64,000 bases of DNA from an uncultured Acidimicrobiales bacterium (GTDB taxonomy: Bacteria > Actinomycetota > Acidimicrobiia > Acidimicrobiales > SZUA-35): positions 16,111 through 80,110 of the forward strand of contig CALKTH010000012.1 in NCBI GenBank assembly GCA_937997485.1, written 5' to 3'. A program made the position numbers and the translations under genes. The notes under the pieces are model-generated. The model was not told the origin of the DNA. It did no database searches and saw nothing but the letters and a program-made list of their open reading frames with translations. The stretch's first letter is position 1. Each line of letters starts with the position of its first letter. This document shows, one piece after another, positions 1-7,636 of this stretch.

Positions 1-1
1 C

Positions 2-385
2 ACGCTCGGCCCAGCGATGATCGAGGGCCGAGTGACCCCGGGCGTCACGGTCGGCGCAAACTCGGATGTGGGAGCGGGCTCATCGATCCAGGGAACGCTG
101 TCGGGCGGCGGAAAGCTCGTGAACTCGATCGGTCAGAACTCGCTGCTCGGGGCCAACGGTGGGATCGGGATTTCGCTTGGCGATCGCTGCATCGTGGAGG
201 CGGGTCTGTACGTCACGGCGGGGACGAAGGTCTGCACCGCCGACGGCGAGGTCGTGCCAGCTCGAGAGCTCTCGGGCGCCAACGATCTCTTGTTCCGCCG
301 CAACAGCCAATCGGGCATGGTGGAGGCGGTGTCTTCAGCGAACTCGAACTGGGGTGGACTGAACAACGACCTCCACACCGGCTGA
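2..385 (+). CDS. dapD: 2,3,4,5-tetrahydropyridine-2,6-dicarboxylate N-succinyltransferase, C-terminal part
   Basis: This is the C-terminal 127 residues of DapD; the start lies left of the window. DapD succinylates tetrahydrodipicolinate in the lysine/meso-diaminopimelate pathway in the cytoplasm. The visible part shows the left-handed beta-helix hexapeptide pattern (VTPGVTVGANSDVGAGSSIQ, then IGQNSLLGANGGIGISLGDRC), followed by the actinobacterial-type C-terminal extension ending in NNDLHTG. No partner gene is seen downstream; the next thing is a palindromic repeat. The family assignment is from recognised sequence pattern; the truncation is only the window edge. Confidence 0.9.
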   Translation, partial: TLGPAMIEGRVTPGVTVGANSDVGAGSSIQGTLSGGGKLVNSIGQNSLLGANGGIGISLGDRCIVEAGLYVTAGTKVCTADGEVVPARELSGANDLLFRRNSQSGMVEAVSSANSNWGGLNNDLHTG

Positions 386-416
386 TCGGGCGGGTCGTGG
401 GCAACACGCCCGCAGC

Positions 417-468
417 AACATTGGGTGCACCTGGCCCTCGATCTTGATGCTGGCGTGCACCCAATGTT
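417..468. repeat. Long inverted repeat, family A copy 1
   Basis: Two perfect 14-base arms, AACATTGGGTGCAC (417-430) and GTGCACCCAATGTT (455-468), flank a 24-base loop. It sits 31 bases after the dapD stop. The same arm sequence recurs after lysS at 15276-15337, so this is a dispersed element and not a chance hairpin. There is no T-run, so it is not a classic intrinsic terminator. Confidence 0.8.
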
Positions 469-605
469 TCCGCTCGCCGGTGTCGGAAGCGCCGCTTTCC
501 GTCTCGTCGATGCCAAGCTGGCGAGGTGTCCAGTCCCGCCTCGACAATCTTCACGTCCCCCAGTCGAACCTTTGACGAGTCGACCGTTCCCGGCCCGAGA
601 GTGTC

Positions 606-1370
606 GTGACGAACGTGGGATCAGGAGCGAAGGCTGAAGCCGAACGACTCGTTGCGTCGGCATCGGCGGTCATCAGCGAGATTGCTGGCGACGGAGCGGC
701 CCCGTCAGAGCACAAGAACCGCATCGGCCGGTTGATTGATCACGGGATCTCTCGTCGGGTCGACAGCCAGATCCGGCAACGTTCCAAGCCAGGCTCGGCG
801 TGGGCCGGACTTGAGGCGACGGCGGTCGAGGCACTAGCCGAAGCCGAACCCAATCTGTTGGTCATGATCGGGTCGCACCCCAGTGGCTACGTCCGGCAGG
901 AAGCCGCTCGGCTTGCGCTTCCCATCGTCGATGCTGGTGACCCCCGGCCCGGCATCGCTCGCTTGCTCAGCCAACGGGCGCTCGACGCGATCCCGTCGGT
1001 GCGAGAAGTCGCTCGGGCCGGAGTTGAGGCGATGTTTGCGGCTGAACTCGCACGAACTGATGAGGGCTGGATGCCGAGAGGGACCGAACGTGGCGCGCGA
1101 GAGATCGTGGAGCAGGTTCGCTGCGTCGAACTGTGCCCGGAACTCGTCGACACGGCGCTCGATCTGTTCGCCTCCCGGACCGGTAGGTACGCCCTGTCGA
1201 AGGGCGTGTTCGATCATCATCGGCACAACCGCAAGGAGGTCGACCGGCGAGCGCAGCTGTTGGCCGATCTTCAGAAGATCTCGTCGGATCTGGATCCCGG
1301 TCCGGAGCAGGCCGCAGCTCATCGCCTCATCGACTTCTATGAGGCATCGCTGACGCCCGTTCGCGCCTGA
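606..1370 (+). CDS. Hypothetical protein, possibly helical-repeat fold
   Basis: I do not recognise this 254-residue protein. It is soluble, has no signal peptide or membrane segment, and is rich in Ala, Arg and Glu. Residues about 60-140 (SHPSGYVRQEAARL, then PSVREVARAGVEAMF) look like HEAT/ARM-type paired helices. A C-terminal segment rich in His and Arg (FDHHRHNRKEVDRR) follows. The start is GTG with a weak GAGAG about 7 bases upstream. It stands alone between the dapD-linked repeat and a tRNA gene. The reading frame shows coding-like third-position GC. Function unknown. Confidence 0.6.
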   Translation: MTNVGSGAKAEAERLVASASAVISEIAGDGAAPSEHKNRIGRLIDHGISRRVDSQIRQRSKPGSAWAGLEATAVEALAEAEPNLLVMIGSHPSGYVRQEAARLALPIVDAGDPRPGIARLLSQRALDAIPSVREVARAGVEAMFAAELARTDEGWMPRGTERGAREIVEQVRCVELCPELVDTALDLFASRTGRYALSKGVFDHHRHNRKEVDRRAQLLADLQKISSDLDPGPEQAAAHRLIDFYEASLTPVRA

Positions 1371-1466
1371 CCGCTCCCCCAACCGATCGGTCCGACACGA
1401 GGCGACGGCGAGTCCGCTGGAAACCCTCACCGAGTTTGGACAAGGACCGATAGGATTTATGGCCTT

Positions 1467-1539
1467 GCCCGAATAGCTCAGTCGGTAGAGCGTCTCACTC
1501 GTAATGAGAAGGTCTGGAGTTCAATTCTCCATTCGGGCT
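1467..1539 (+). tRNA. tRNA-Thr (anticodon CGT)
   Basis: A full cloverleaf folds: acceptor GCCCGAA/TTCGGGC, D stem GCTC/GAGC, anticodon stem TCTCA/TGAGA with loop CTCGTAA (anticodon CGT, reads ACG), T stem TGGAG/CTCCA, discriminator T. The 3' CCA is not encoded. An intrinsic terminator follows 8 bases later. Confidence 0.95.
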
Positions 1540-1547
1540 CGCAAAGG

Positions 1548-1571
1548 AACCCCGCTCTCCGGAGCGGGGTT
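1548..1571 (+). terminator. Intrinsic terminator after tRNA-Thr
   Basis: Ten-base stem AACCCCGCTC / GAGCGGGGTT with a 4-base loop, followed by a short T run. It probably ends the tRNA transcript. Confidence 0.75.
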
Positions 1572-1668
1572 TCGACGTTTTCGAGCGCTCGCCCCGGAGA
1601 TGTGTGGCAGGGGAAGTGGTAAGAGTGCGCGAGGTTCGCGACTCAAATCGTCGCGACGGCTCAGGCGA

Positions 1669-2442
1669 TCAGCTGTCGAGACGGCCGGCGAGGACGACCT
1701 GGCCCGAGGAGGCGGCCTGGCCTTCCTCCTGAAGCGTCACGGTGAGAATCGGGTAGTTGTCCGGCGTGACGCCGGCCCACAGTTCGATCTCGGCGCTGGT
1801 TCCGTCGGCCCCGGCTCCACGCAGGTGGAACGTGCCGGCGCTCACGCCGACTTCTGGACTCTGTCGCAGCCAGGCTTCGTAGTAGGTGCCTTCAGCTGCA
1901 GGTGGAAGGCCGGAGACATCGAGGATGATGCGTGTGCCATTGGCGGTCACGCTGACGTCGGCGATGGCCGCGCCATCTGGGGCGAGATCGGTGCCAGCGA
2001 GAGCGACTTCGACGCCGCCCGTGTCTTGAGCACCGCCACTGAGCGCGCTCATGGCCACGAAGAGGACGACAGCGGCTGCAACGCCTGCCGCCACCGGGCC
2101 GAACCAGCGACGTGCGCTGGAGATCGGCACGACGTTGCCCGGCAGCTCAGAGGCAGCGGACTGGAGAGAGCTCGGCTGTTCGGTCGGGAGTGATCCGGTC
2201 AGGTCAACGATCGGCGCGATCCGGCTCGAGTTGTCGCCCATGGCTGCGCGCTCGGCACTGATGGCGGCGATGATCGCACCTTCATCGAGGGAGCTCGGCT
2301 CGTCCCACATGGAGGCGTCGCCGAGCATGGCTGTGAGTTCAGCCATCTCCTCGTCGCTGATCTCCATCGAGGCGATGTCGTCGAGGTCGTCGTCGTTGAT
2401 GCCGAGGTCTTCGGATTCTGAGTTGTGAGCGTTGTCGGTCAT
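1669..2442 (-). CDS. RskA-like anti-sigma factor
   Basis: A 257-residue single-pass membrane protein. It has an acidic N-terminal cytoplasmic part (about 1-105), one transmembrane segment near residues 113-132 (FGPVAAGVAAAVVLFVAMSA) and an extracytoplasmic domain with the anti-sigma-K (RskA) C-terminal pattern GTYYEAWLR...GTFHLRG. The family holds its cognate ECF sigma factor at the membrane and releases it on regulated proteolysis. Its ATG overlaps the stop of the sigma gene by 4 bases, so the two are translationally coupled. No zinc-binding HxxxCxxC motif is present, so it differs from the RsrA-type protein at 6111. Confidence 0.85.
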   Translation of the reverse strand: MTDNAHNSESEDLGINDDDLDDIASMEISDEEMAELTAMLGDASMWDEPSSLDEGAIIAAISAERAAMGDNSSRIAPIVDLTGSLPTEQPSSLQSAASELPGNVVPISSARRWFGPVAAGVAAAVVLFVAMSALSGGAQDTGGVEVALAGTDLAPDGAAIADVSVTANGTRIILDVSGLPPAAEGTYYEAWLRQSPEVGVSAGTFHLRGAGADGTSAEIELWAGVTPDNYPILTVTLQEEGQAASSGQVVLAGRLDS

Positions 2443-3029
2443 GGCCGTTCCTTTGCTCCCTCTACGTCCGAAACGCCCGTTTGGATCCCGGAAGGGGCCA
2501 AATGGCCGAGCGCAACGGCCATTCTCTTGAGTCCTCGGTTCGATCTGGACTTCACCGTTCCCAATGGAACGCCGAGTTTGGCGGAAATCTCTGCGTGGGG
2601 AAGACCCACAAGAAAGGACAACCGGACGACCTCACGTTCTTCTGCCGACAGCTGATCGAGTGCTCGTCGAACTTCGTACCGCTCCCAGGTTTGCTCGAAC
2701 GAGAGGGGAGTGAAGGCTACGTCGACCTCGGGTTCGTGATCGCCAGTAGTGGGCCGCCGCTCACGGCGCAGGACGTCGATGGCGGTACGGCGAGCAATCG
2801 AATAGAGCCAGGGTGCGAGTTCCCGCTGCGGGTCGAAGCGGTTGGCAGCCTTCCAAGCTTTGATGAAGGTCTGCTGGACGACCTCGGAAACGAGGTCCGG
2901 ATCTCCCACGATCGAACGGGCAACGGTTTGGACCGGACCGCCGTATTGGCGGTACACGGCCCGCACCGCCTCTTCGTCGCCCTCGACGAATCGAGCTCTC
3001 AGGTCCTCCATTGACAGACATCGTCGCAC
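2439..3029 (-). CDS. ECF-family RNA polymerase sigma factor
   Basis: A 196-residue sigma-70 family protein with region 2 (FIKAWKAANRF, LAPWLYSIARRTAIDVLRR) and region 4 (LSAEEREVVRLSFLVGLPHA, then LGVPLGTVKSRSNRGLKRM). It is co-directional and 4-base overlapped with the RskA-like anti-sigma gene. The start chosen is GTG at 3029, with GGAAA 8 bases upstream; an in-frame ATG at 3011 is an alternative. The gene is transcribed away from the cupredoxin cluster at 3107, a layout that suggests that cluster is a target; that link is inference. Confidence 0.88.
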   Translation of the reverse strand: MRRCLSMEDLRARFVEGDEEAVRAVYRQYGGPVQTVARSIVGDPDLVSEVVQQTFIKAWKAANRFDPQRELAPWLYSIARRTAIDVLRRERRPTTGDHEPEVDVAFTPLSFEQTWERYEVRRALDQLSAEEREVVRLSFLVGLPHAEISAKLGVPLGTVKSRSNRGLKRMAVALGHLAPSGIQTGVSDVEGAKERP

Positions 3030-3106
3030 AAGTTTTTCCGAAAACTCGCGAACCGAATCCGAAGGTTGGGCGTACAGGGACTCGAACGCCGATCAGGGGG
3101 AACCCG

Positions 3107-3703
3107 ATGCACGCCACGCCAGACACAACCGAACAGCTCCAACCGGGCGGCCAGGCCGCCAGCGGAACGAGCGTCACGCCGCTGCTCGTCGCCGCCGCCA
3201 TCGGTGGTGCGGTCGCCCTCGCCCTCGGCACCTACGGGCGGGTCCACACTCCGACTGGCCAAGGAATCGTGACCTTTGGCTTCCCCGCCGTCCTTCCGAT
3301 GAAGGCCTGGTTGGGCACCGGGGCTGCCGCCCTCGCTCTCGCCCAGCTGATTTCGGCCCTGTGGATGTGGGGTCGCCTCCCGGGCGTGGGGCCCGCTCCC
3401 GCCGGCGTCGCTGCTGCTCACCGCTGGCTTGGCACCGCCGCCTTCGTCCTCACCTTGCCGATCGCCTACCACTGCCTCTGGTCTCTCGGGTTCCAGCAGT
3501 CCACAACCCGAGTGCTCGCTCACTCACTGCTTGGTTGCCTCTTCTACGGCGCCTTCACCACCAAGATGCTCGTCCTGCACTCCCACCATGTGCCGAAAGC
3601 GACGCTTCCGGTTCTCGGTGGAACGCTCGTCGCCTTGTTGACCGGTATCTGGTTCACCTCATCCCTCTGGTTCTTCACGAACGTGGGCTTCCCCGGCGTG
3701 TGA
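3107..3703 (+). CDS. Four-helix membrane protein, DUF6529-like
   Basis: A 198-residue integral membrane protein with about four transmembrane helices (near residues 19-38, 62-84, 102-125 and 133-160, plus a C-terminal hydrophobic stretch). Several histidines lie in or near helices (AHRWLG, AYHCLW, AHSLLG, LHSHHVP), resembling the spacing of haem-b ligands in cytochrome b561-like proteins, which could make it a redox membrane component. I place it in the DUF6529-type actinobacterial family with moderate certainty. ATG 3107 is chosen because AGGGGG precedes it by 7 bases. It heads a probable operon with a cupredoxin and a lipoprotein. Confidence 0.7.
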   Translation: MHATPDTTEQLQPGGQAASGTSVTPLLVAAAIGGAVALALGTYGRVHTPTGQGIVTFGFPAVLPMKAWLGTGAAALALAQLISALWMWGRLPGVGPAPAGVAAAHRWLGTAAFVLTLPIAYHCLWSLGFQQSTTRVLAHSLLGCLFYGAFTTKMLVLHSHHVPKATLPVLGGTLVALLTGIWFTSSLWFFTNVGFPGV

Positions 3704-3795
3704 CGTCGATGAGGACAGCCCACTCGTAACTCCAACCCATTCATCCGGCGAGGGCGCCGCCGGAAACCCCAAACCCGTCCGTGAAAGGACCCTCA

Positions 3796-4248
3796 ATGTC
3801 AGCTCTGCTTCAACGCGCTCGAGGACGCATGACGCCCACTCTTGCCATCTGTTTGATCGCCGCCGCGGTGGCTGCGGTCGGGCTCTTCCTCCCCAAGCTC
3901 ACACCGCTCGCTGCTCCGTCCAACGCCTATGCCGCACCGGCAGCGGGCGGGGCAGCACCCGCCGAAGGTGCCGCCGCCGCTCCCGCCGAGGCGCCGGCCA
4001 ACCCGGTCGTGCGCATCGCCGACTTCTCGTTCTCCGGCGATCTCACCGTCACCGTTGGTCAGACCGTCACTGTCACCAACGTCGACGGGGCGCCACACAC
4101 CGTCACCGCAAACGACGGCTCGTTCGACACGGGCGACATCGGCGGCGGAGGCACCGGATCGTTCGTCGCTCCAACCCAGCCCGGCACCTACGACTTCATT
4201 TGCACCATCCATCCCTCGATGACCGGCCAGCTGGTCGTTCTGCCATGA
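3796..4248 (+). CDS. Secreted/membrane-anchored cupredoxin (plastocyanin-like)
   Basis: A 150-residue protein with an N-terminal hydrophobic segment (TLAICLIAAAVAAVGLFLP), an Ala/Pro-rich linker and a cupredoxin domain of about 85 residues. The type-1 copper ligands are visible: His in the APHTVTANDGSF block, then Cys-x2-His-x2-Met in FICTIHPSMTG. It is expected to carry one electron outside the membrane. ATG 3796 is preferred over the GTG at 3781 because AAAGGA lies just upstream. It is flanked by the membrane protein at 3107 and the lipoprotein at 4302. Confidence 0.88.
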   Translation: MSALLQRARGRMTPTLAICLIAAAVAAVGLFLPKLTPLAAPSNAYAAPAAGGAAPAEGAAAAPAEAPANPVVRIADFSFSGDLTVTVGQTVTVTNVDGAPHTVTANDGSFDTGDIGGGGTGSFVAPTQPGTYDFICTIHPSMTGQLVVLP

Positions 4249-4301
4249 CCTCGAAACCAACCAATCCATCAAGCAGTCCCGCATTTACACAGGAGAATCC
4301 C

Positions 4302-5273
4302 ATGCCCTACCAACTCGGAACCCACAACAAGCCAGGCCGCATCTCTCGCCGCCGCACCGCAGCTGCCAGCCTCTTCGCAGGTGCTCTCTTCCTCGCCGCT
4401 TGCGGCTCAGATCCGGCGCCACTGGTGGCACCGGCTGACGCCTCCGGAGACGCCGCTGCTGCTCAGCCCGCTGAGTCCTCTCGCTCCCTACCCGCCGCCA
4501 CCGTTGGATCGTCCGAGCTTGGCGACATCCTCGTTGGCGAGGGAGGTCTCACCCTCTACGGCTTCACCAACGACGTTGACGCCATCTCTGTCTGTAACGA
4601 CGCATGCGCTGACGCCTGGCCGCCGCTCATCGTCGATGAAGACTGGAGTGTTGCCCCCGGCCTCGATCTGGGCATTTTCGCCACCACCACCCGCGACGAC
4701 GGCCAGCTCCAGCTGGTGGCCGGCAAGTGGCCGCTCTACTTCTTCGCCGGTGACGCCAGCGCCGGAGACATCAATGGCCAGGGCTCGGGCGACGTCTGGT
4801 TCGCCGTTGACACCGGCGGCATCCTGATCACCGACGACGCTGCCGCCGCACCGGCCGAGGCACCCACGACGGGACTCGTCAGCACCGGCAGCACCGAAGC
4901 AGGCGACGTCCTCGTCGACGCCAACGGACTCAGCCTCTACGGCTTCACTCCCGACGAAGCGGGAGCCCCGACCTGCGGCGGCGCCTGCGCCGACGCTTGG
5001 CCGCCGGTCACGCTTCCCTCTGCGGACCTGCCGTCCGATCTCGATCCCGAGATCTTCTCGGTCGTCGAAGGCATCGACGGAGGCTTCCAGCTGAAGGCCG
5101 GCAAGTGGCCGCTCTACCGGTTCGCCGGTGATGCCGCTCCCGGAGACATCAACGGCCAGGGCTCCGGCGACAACTGGTTCCTCGCTTCTCCCGAAGGTGG
5201 CCTGATCCAGGACGGAAACGCCGCCGCTGAGACCTCGGACACCGATGAGGGCGAAGCGGACAACGGCTACTGA
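4302..5273 (+). CDS. Lipoprotein with two Yx(FWY)xxD-type secreted repeat domains
   Basis: A 323-residue lipoprotein. The signal peptide ends in a lipobox (LFLAACGSD). Two homologous domains follow, roughly residues 60-175 and 185-305. Each has LxLYGFT, a CxxxCADAWPP disulfide-like block, KWPLYxFAGD and GDINGQGSGDxWF, the signature of the COG4315 / secreted repeat PF03640 family. The biochemical role of that family is not settled. Position behind a cupredoxin and a His-rich membrane protein suggests an extracytoplasmic redox function (inference). ATG 4302 is set by CAGGAGAA 8 bases upstream. The C-terminus is acidic. Confidence 0.88.
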   Translation: MPYQLGTHNKPGRISRRRTAAASLFAGALFLAACGSDPAPLVAPADASGDAAAAQPAESSRSLPAATVGSSELGDILVGEGGLTLYGFTNDVDAISVCNDACADAWPPLIVDEDWSVAPGLDLGIFATTTRDDGQLQLVAGKWPLYFFAGDASAGDINGQGSGDVWFAVDTGGILITDDAAAAPAEAPTTGLVSTGSTEAGDVLVDANGLSLYGFTPDEAGAPTCGGACADAWPPVTLPSADLPSDLDPEIFSVVEGIDGGFQLKAGKWPLYRFAGDAAPGDINGQGSGDNWFLASPEGGLIQDGNAAAETSDTDEGEADNGY

Positions 5274-5296
5274 GCCGCAGCATCACCTGGCGGGAT

Positions 5297-5383
5297 CTGG
5301 TGGGTGATGGGTGCCTGACACCAAGTGCTCACCAGCATCGACCTCTGGTGGGTGATGGGTGTCTGACACCAGATGCTCACCAG
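5297..5383. repeat. Two tandem 39-base REP-like units (family B)
   Basis: Unit 1 (5297-5335) and unit 2 (5345-5383) share CTGGTGGGTGATGGGTG, CTGACACC and GCTCACCAG. The core GGTGTCTGACACC of unit 2 is a palindrome. A third copy lies in reverse orientation at 32487-32525. GGTGTCTGACACC-type palindromes resemble REP elements mobilised by REP-associated tyrosine transposases; no such transposase is in the window. Confidence 0.75.
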
Positions 5384-5394
5384 ATGTGAGGGAA

Positions 5395-5430
5395 GGGAAT
5401 GACCGCAGCGGTAAGGCTGCGGTCATTCCC
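5395..5430. repeat. Perfect 15-base-pair hairpin
   Basis: GGGAATGACCGCAGC (5395-5409) pairs perfectly with GCTGCGGTCATTCCC (5416-5430) around a 6-base loop. No T-run follows. It lies between the lipoprotein stop and the SigR-like sigma gene, so it may end the upstream transcript or be a repeat; a related hairpin starting GGGAATGAC is at 43325. Confidence 0.7.
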
Positions 5431-5502
5431 GCGTGTCCCCGACGGAGGGCATCCGGACCTGCGCTGTCACGGGGGAGGCACTCTCCGTTACCCTCGTCCG
5501 CA

Positions 5503-6078
5503 GTGGCTGACCAAGCGACGTTCGTTGAAGACACCGAGCCGTTCATGCGCTCCCTGTACTCCACCGCCCTGCGGCTCACGAACAACGCAGCAGACGCTGA
5601 GGATCTCGTGCAGGAGACCTACTTGCGGGCGTACCGGTCGTACGCCTCGTTCCAAGAGGGCACCAACCTGCGAGCCTGGTTGTTCCGCATCCTGACCAAT
5701 GCGCACATCAACCGCTACCGGGCAAAGAAGCGCCGTCCCGAAGAGTCTGAGTTCGACGACCTCGAAGATTTCTACCTCTATCGCAAGCTCCAGGATCGCA
5801 GCGGCTTGGGTCGCAGCGCCGAAGACGAGCTGATGGATATGTTCTCCGAGGCCGAGGTTGTGGCCGCTGTCGAAGCCCTTCCGGAGGCCTACCGCTCTGC
5901 CGTGTTGCTCGCTGATGTCGAGGGTTTCGCCTACAAGGAGATCGCCGAGATCCTCGACGTTCCGATCGGCACGGTGATGAGTCGCCTCCATCGGGGAAGA
6001 AAAGCGCTCCAACGCGAGTTGTACGAGTTCGCTGTGTCGCGTGGTCTGGCTGATCCAGACCCCGTCGCCACCGCCTAA
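5503..6078 (+). CDS. sigR: ECF sigma factor, SigR/SigH-like (thiol-oxidative stress)
   Basis: A 191-residue sigma factor with region 2 (NNAADAEDLVQETYLRAYRS, LRAWLFRILTNAHINRYRAK) and region 4 (LPEAYRSAVLLADVEGFAYK, LDVPIGTVMSRLHRGRKALQ), typical of the SigR/SigH group. The downstream gene encodes an RsrA-type zinc anti-sigma factor, which supports the assignment. In actinobacteria this pair senses disulfide stress and switches on thioredoxin, mycothiol and protease genes. The GTG start at 5503 lacks a Shine-Dalgarno; a -10-like TACCCT at 5489-5494 fits leaderless transcription. A candidate target promoter is upstream of clpC in this window. Confidence 0.85.
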   Translation: MADQATFVEDTEPFMRSLYSTALRLTNNAADAEDLVQETYLRAYRSYASFQEGTNLRAWLFRILTNAHINRYRAKKRRPEESEFDDLEDFYLYRKLQDRSGLGRSAEDELMDMFSEAEVVAAVEALPEAYRSAVLLADVEGFAYKEIAEILDVPIGTVMSRLHRGRKALQRELYEFAVSRGLADPDPVATA

Positions 6079-6110
6079 CTCATCCTTACGTCCCCGAGCC
6101 GCCCGATCTC

Positions 6111-6377
6111 ATGACCGAATCCACATCGTCCAGCGCCGAATGCTCCGAGCCCAGCTGCCGAGAGGCCGTTGATGAGCTGTTCACGTTCCTCGATGGCCAG
6201 CTGACCGACGATCGCCGCACCGCCATCCAGGGCCATCTCGACGACTGCTCGCACTGTCTGGAGCAGTTCGACTTCCACGCAGAGCTCAAACAAGTGGTGA
6301 GTGAGAAGTGTCGTACCGAGCTGCCGGATGGTTTGAAAGACCGAGTGTTTGCCGCGCTTCGTGCGCTGGACGACTGA
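6111..6377 (+). CDS. rsrA: Zinc-binding anti-sigma factor, RsrA-like
   Basis: An 88-residue cytoplasmic protein with the ZAS signature HLDDCSHC (His-x3-Cys-x2-Cys), an upstream Cys pair (AECSEPSC) and a further Cys in SEKCRTE. In RsrA these ligands hold zinc; oxidation forms disulfides and releases SigR. It lies 32 bases after the sigma gene on the same strand, the classic sigR-rsrA order. The length matches the family (about 80-105 residues). No membrane segment is present. Confidence 0.88.
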   Translation: MTESTSSSAECSEPSCREAVDELFTFLDGQLTDDRRTAIQGHLDDCSHCLEQFDFHAELKQVVSEKCRTELPDGLKDRVFAALRALDD

Positions 6378-6394
6378 GGGCCTAGACTCTCCCG

Positions 6395-6523
6395 ATGCTC
6401 GCAGTGATCTGGCACTTCTGGATTGGTCTCTTCCTGGCCATCGGCGCGTTCGCCACGGTGCTGGCGGTTGTCGTCGGCTACATCGTGAAGGTGGAGCGGC
6501 CGAGGTACCCGAAGCAGCAATAG
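6395..6523 (+). CDS. 42-residue membrane peptide
   Basis: A small ORF starting ATG, reading MLAVIWHFWIGLFLAIGAFA and ending VERPRYPKQQ. About 28 of 42 residues form one hydrophobic helix, followed by a basic tail, so an N-out/C-in single-pass topology is likely. It fits exactly between rsrA and the metalloprotease: its TAG stop is directly followed by the GTG of the next gene, so the two are probably co-translated. I know no function for it. The tight packing is the main argument that it is real. Confidence 0.6.
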   Translation: MLAVIWHFWIGLFLAIGAFATVLAVVVGYIVKVERPRYPKQQ

Positions 6524-7636
6524 GTGTCCGTCTCCGTCGATTGGGATGTCGCCCGCCGCGTCGCGGCCAAAGTAGGCAAGGACGATCCCTTCGCGGGCAG
6601 TCCGCTGGCGGCATCGCTTGAACCCGACCTGCTCGAGCTGACGGCGCAAGCTGAAAAGCTCGTGGAGGAAGAAACGGGTCTTGTCTCCCTCGCCGGTCCG
6701 GCCCGAGCAAAGGTGACCGATCGCCCCGGTTGGGTCGACGCAAACCTCGCCAGCTTCGATCGCCTCACACGGCCGCTGCTCGAAAAGTTGAGCGAGGTCG
6801 ATGAGAACGAGGAGCCTGGTCGGCTGTCGCAACTTACCGCGCCGCTGACCGCGCCGTTCTCCCAGAAGTTCGACGAGCTGGGTGTTGGTCCGAAGTTCGC
6901 GGCCCTCGAAGTTGGTGCGTTGTTGGGCTGGATGTCGGGCCGAGTGATCGGCCAGTACGACCTCTTGATCGTTGAAGACGAGCGACCCGAAGAGCAGGAC
7001 TGGGTCTACTACGTGGGCCCGAACGTGCTGAATCTCGAGAAGAACTTCGGCTTCCCTCCTCGTGAATTCCGCCTCTGGATCGCCATTCACGAGTGCACAC
7101 ATCGTGCGCAGTTCACCGCTGTTCCGTGGCTCCGGCCGTACTTCCTGTCGCTCGTCGAAGAGCTGATGAACGAGGTTGATCCCGACGCCGGGCATTTGCT
7201 CGACGTCGTGAAAGACGCCATCGAGAAGAAGCGATCCGGCGGAGGCCCTGTGGCCGAAGGCGGCCTGTCCCAACTGATGGCCACCGACGCGCAGAAGGTC
7301 ACGCTCGACAAGGTCAGCGGATTGATGAGCCTGCTCGAGGGCCACGGCGACATCGTGATGGATCGAGCTGGGCGGGATCTGATCCCCAGCCAACCCCGGT
7401 TCGCTCGGGTGATGAGCCAGCGTCGGTCGAGCGCCAATGGCTTGAACAAGATCATGCAGCGCATGCTCGGGTTCGAGGCCAAGCTGGCCCAGTACGAAGA
7501 GGGCGAGAAGTTCATTCACGCCGTCGAGGCCGCTGGTGGCAAGCCTCTGTTCGACAAGGTGTGGGAAGGCGCAGAGATGTTGCCCACTATCGACGAGATC
7601 CGAGACCCACAGCAGTGGATCTCTCGGGCAGCCTGA
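6524..7636 (+). CDS. DUF2342 zinc-dependent metalloprotease-like protein
   Basis: A 370-residue protein of the DUF2342 family (also labelled coenzyme F420 biosynthesis-associated). It has the N-terminal block VDWDVARRVAAKV, the conserved GWVDANLASFDRLTRPLLEK stretch and a zinc-protease HExxH motif as HECTHRAQF near residue 189. No signal peptide is seen, so it should be cytoplasmic. No F420 biosynthesis gene is nearby. The GTG start abuts the stop of the 42-residue peptide. tilS begins inside its last 22 bases. The family's substrate is unknown. Confidence 0.85.
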   Translation: MSVSVDWDVARRVAAKVGKDDPFAGSPLAASLEPDLLELTAQAEKLVEEETGLVSLAGPARAKVTDRPGWVDANLASFDRLTRPLLEKLSEVDENEEPGRLSQLTAPLTAPFSQKFDELGVGPKFAALEVGALLGWMSGRVIGQYDLLIVEDERPEEQDWVYYVGPNVLNLEKNFGFPPREFRLWIAIHECTHRAQFTAVPWLRPYFLSLVEELMNEVDPDAGHLLDVVKDAIEKKRSGGGPVAEGGLSQLMATDAQKVTLDKVSGLMSLLEGHGDIVMDRAGRDLIPSQPRFARVMSQRRSSANGLNKIMQRMLGFEAKLAQYEEGEKFIHAVEAAGGKPLFDKVWEGAEMLPTIDEIRDPQQWISRAA

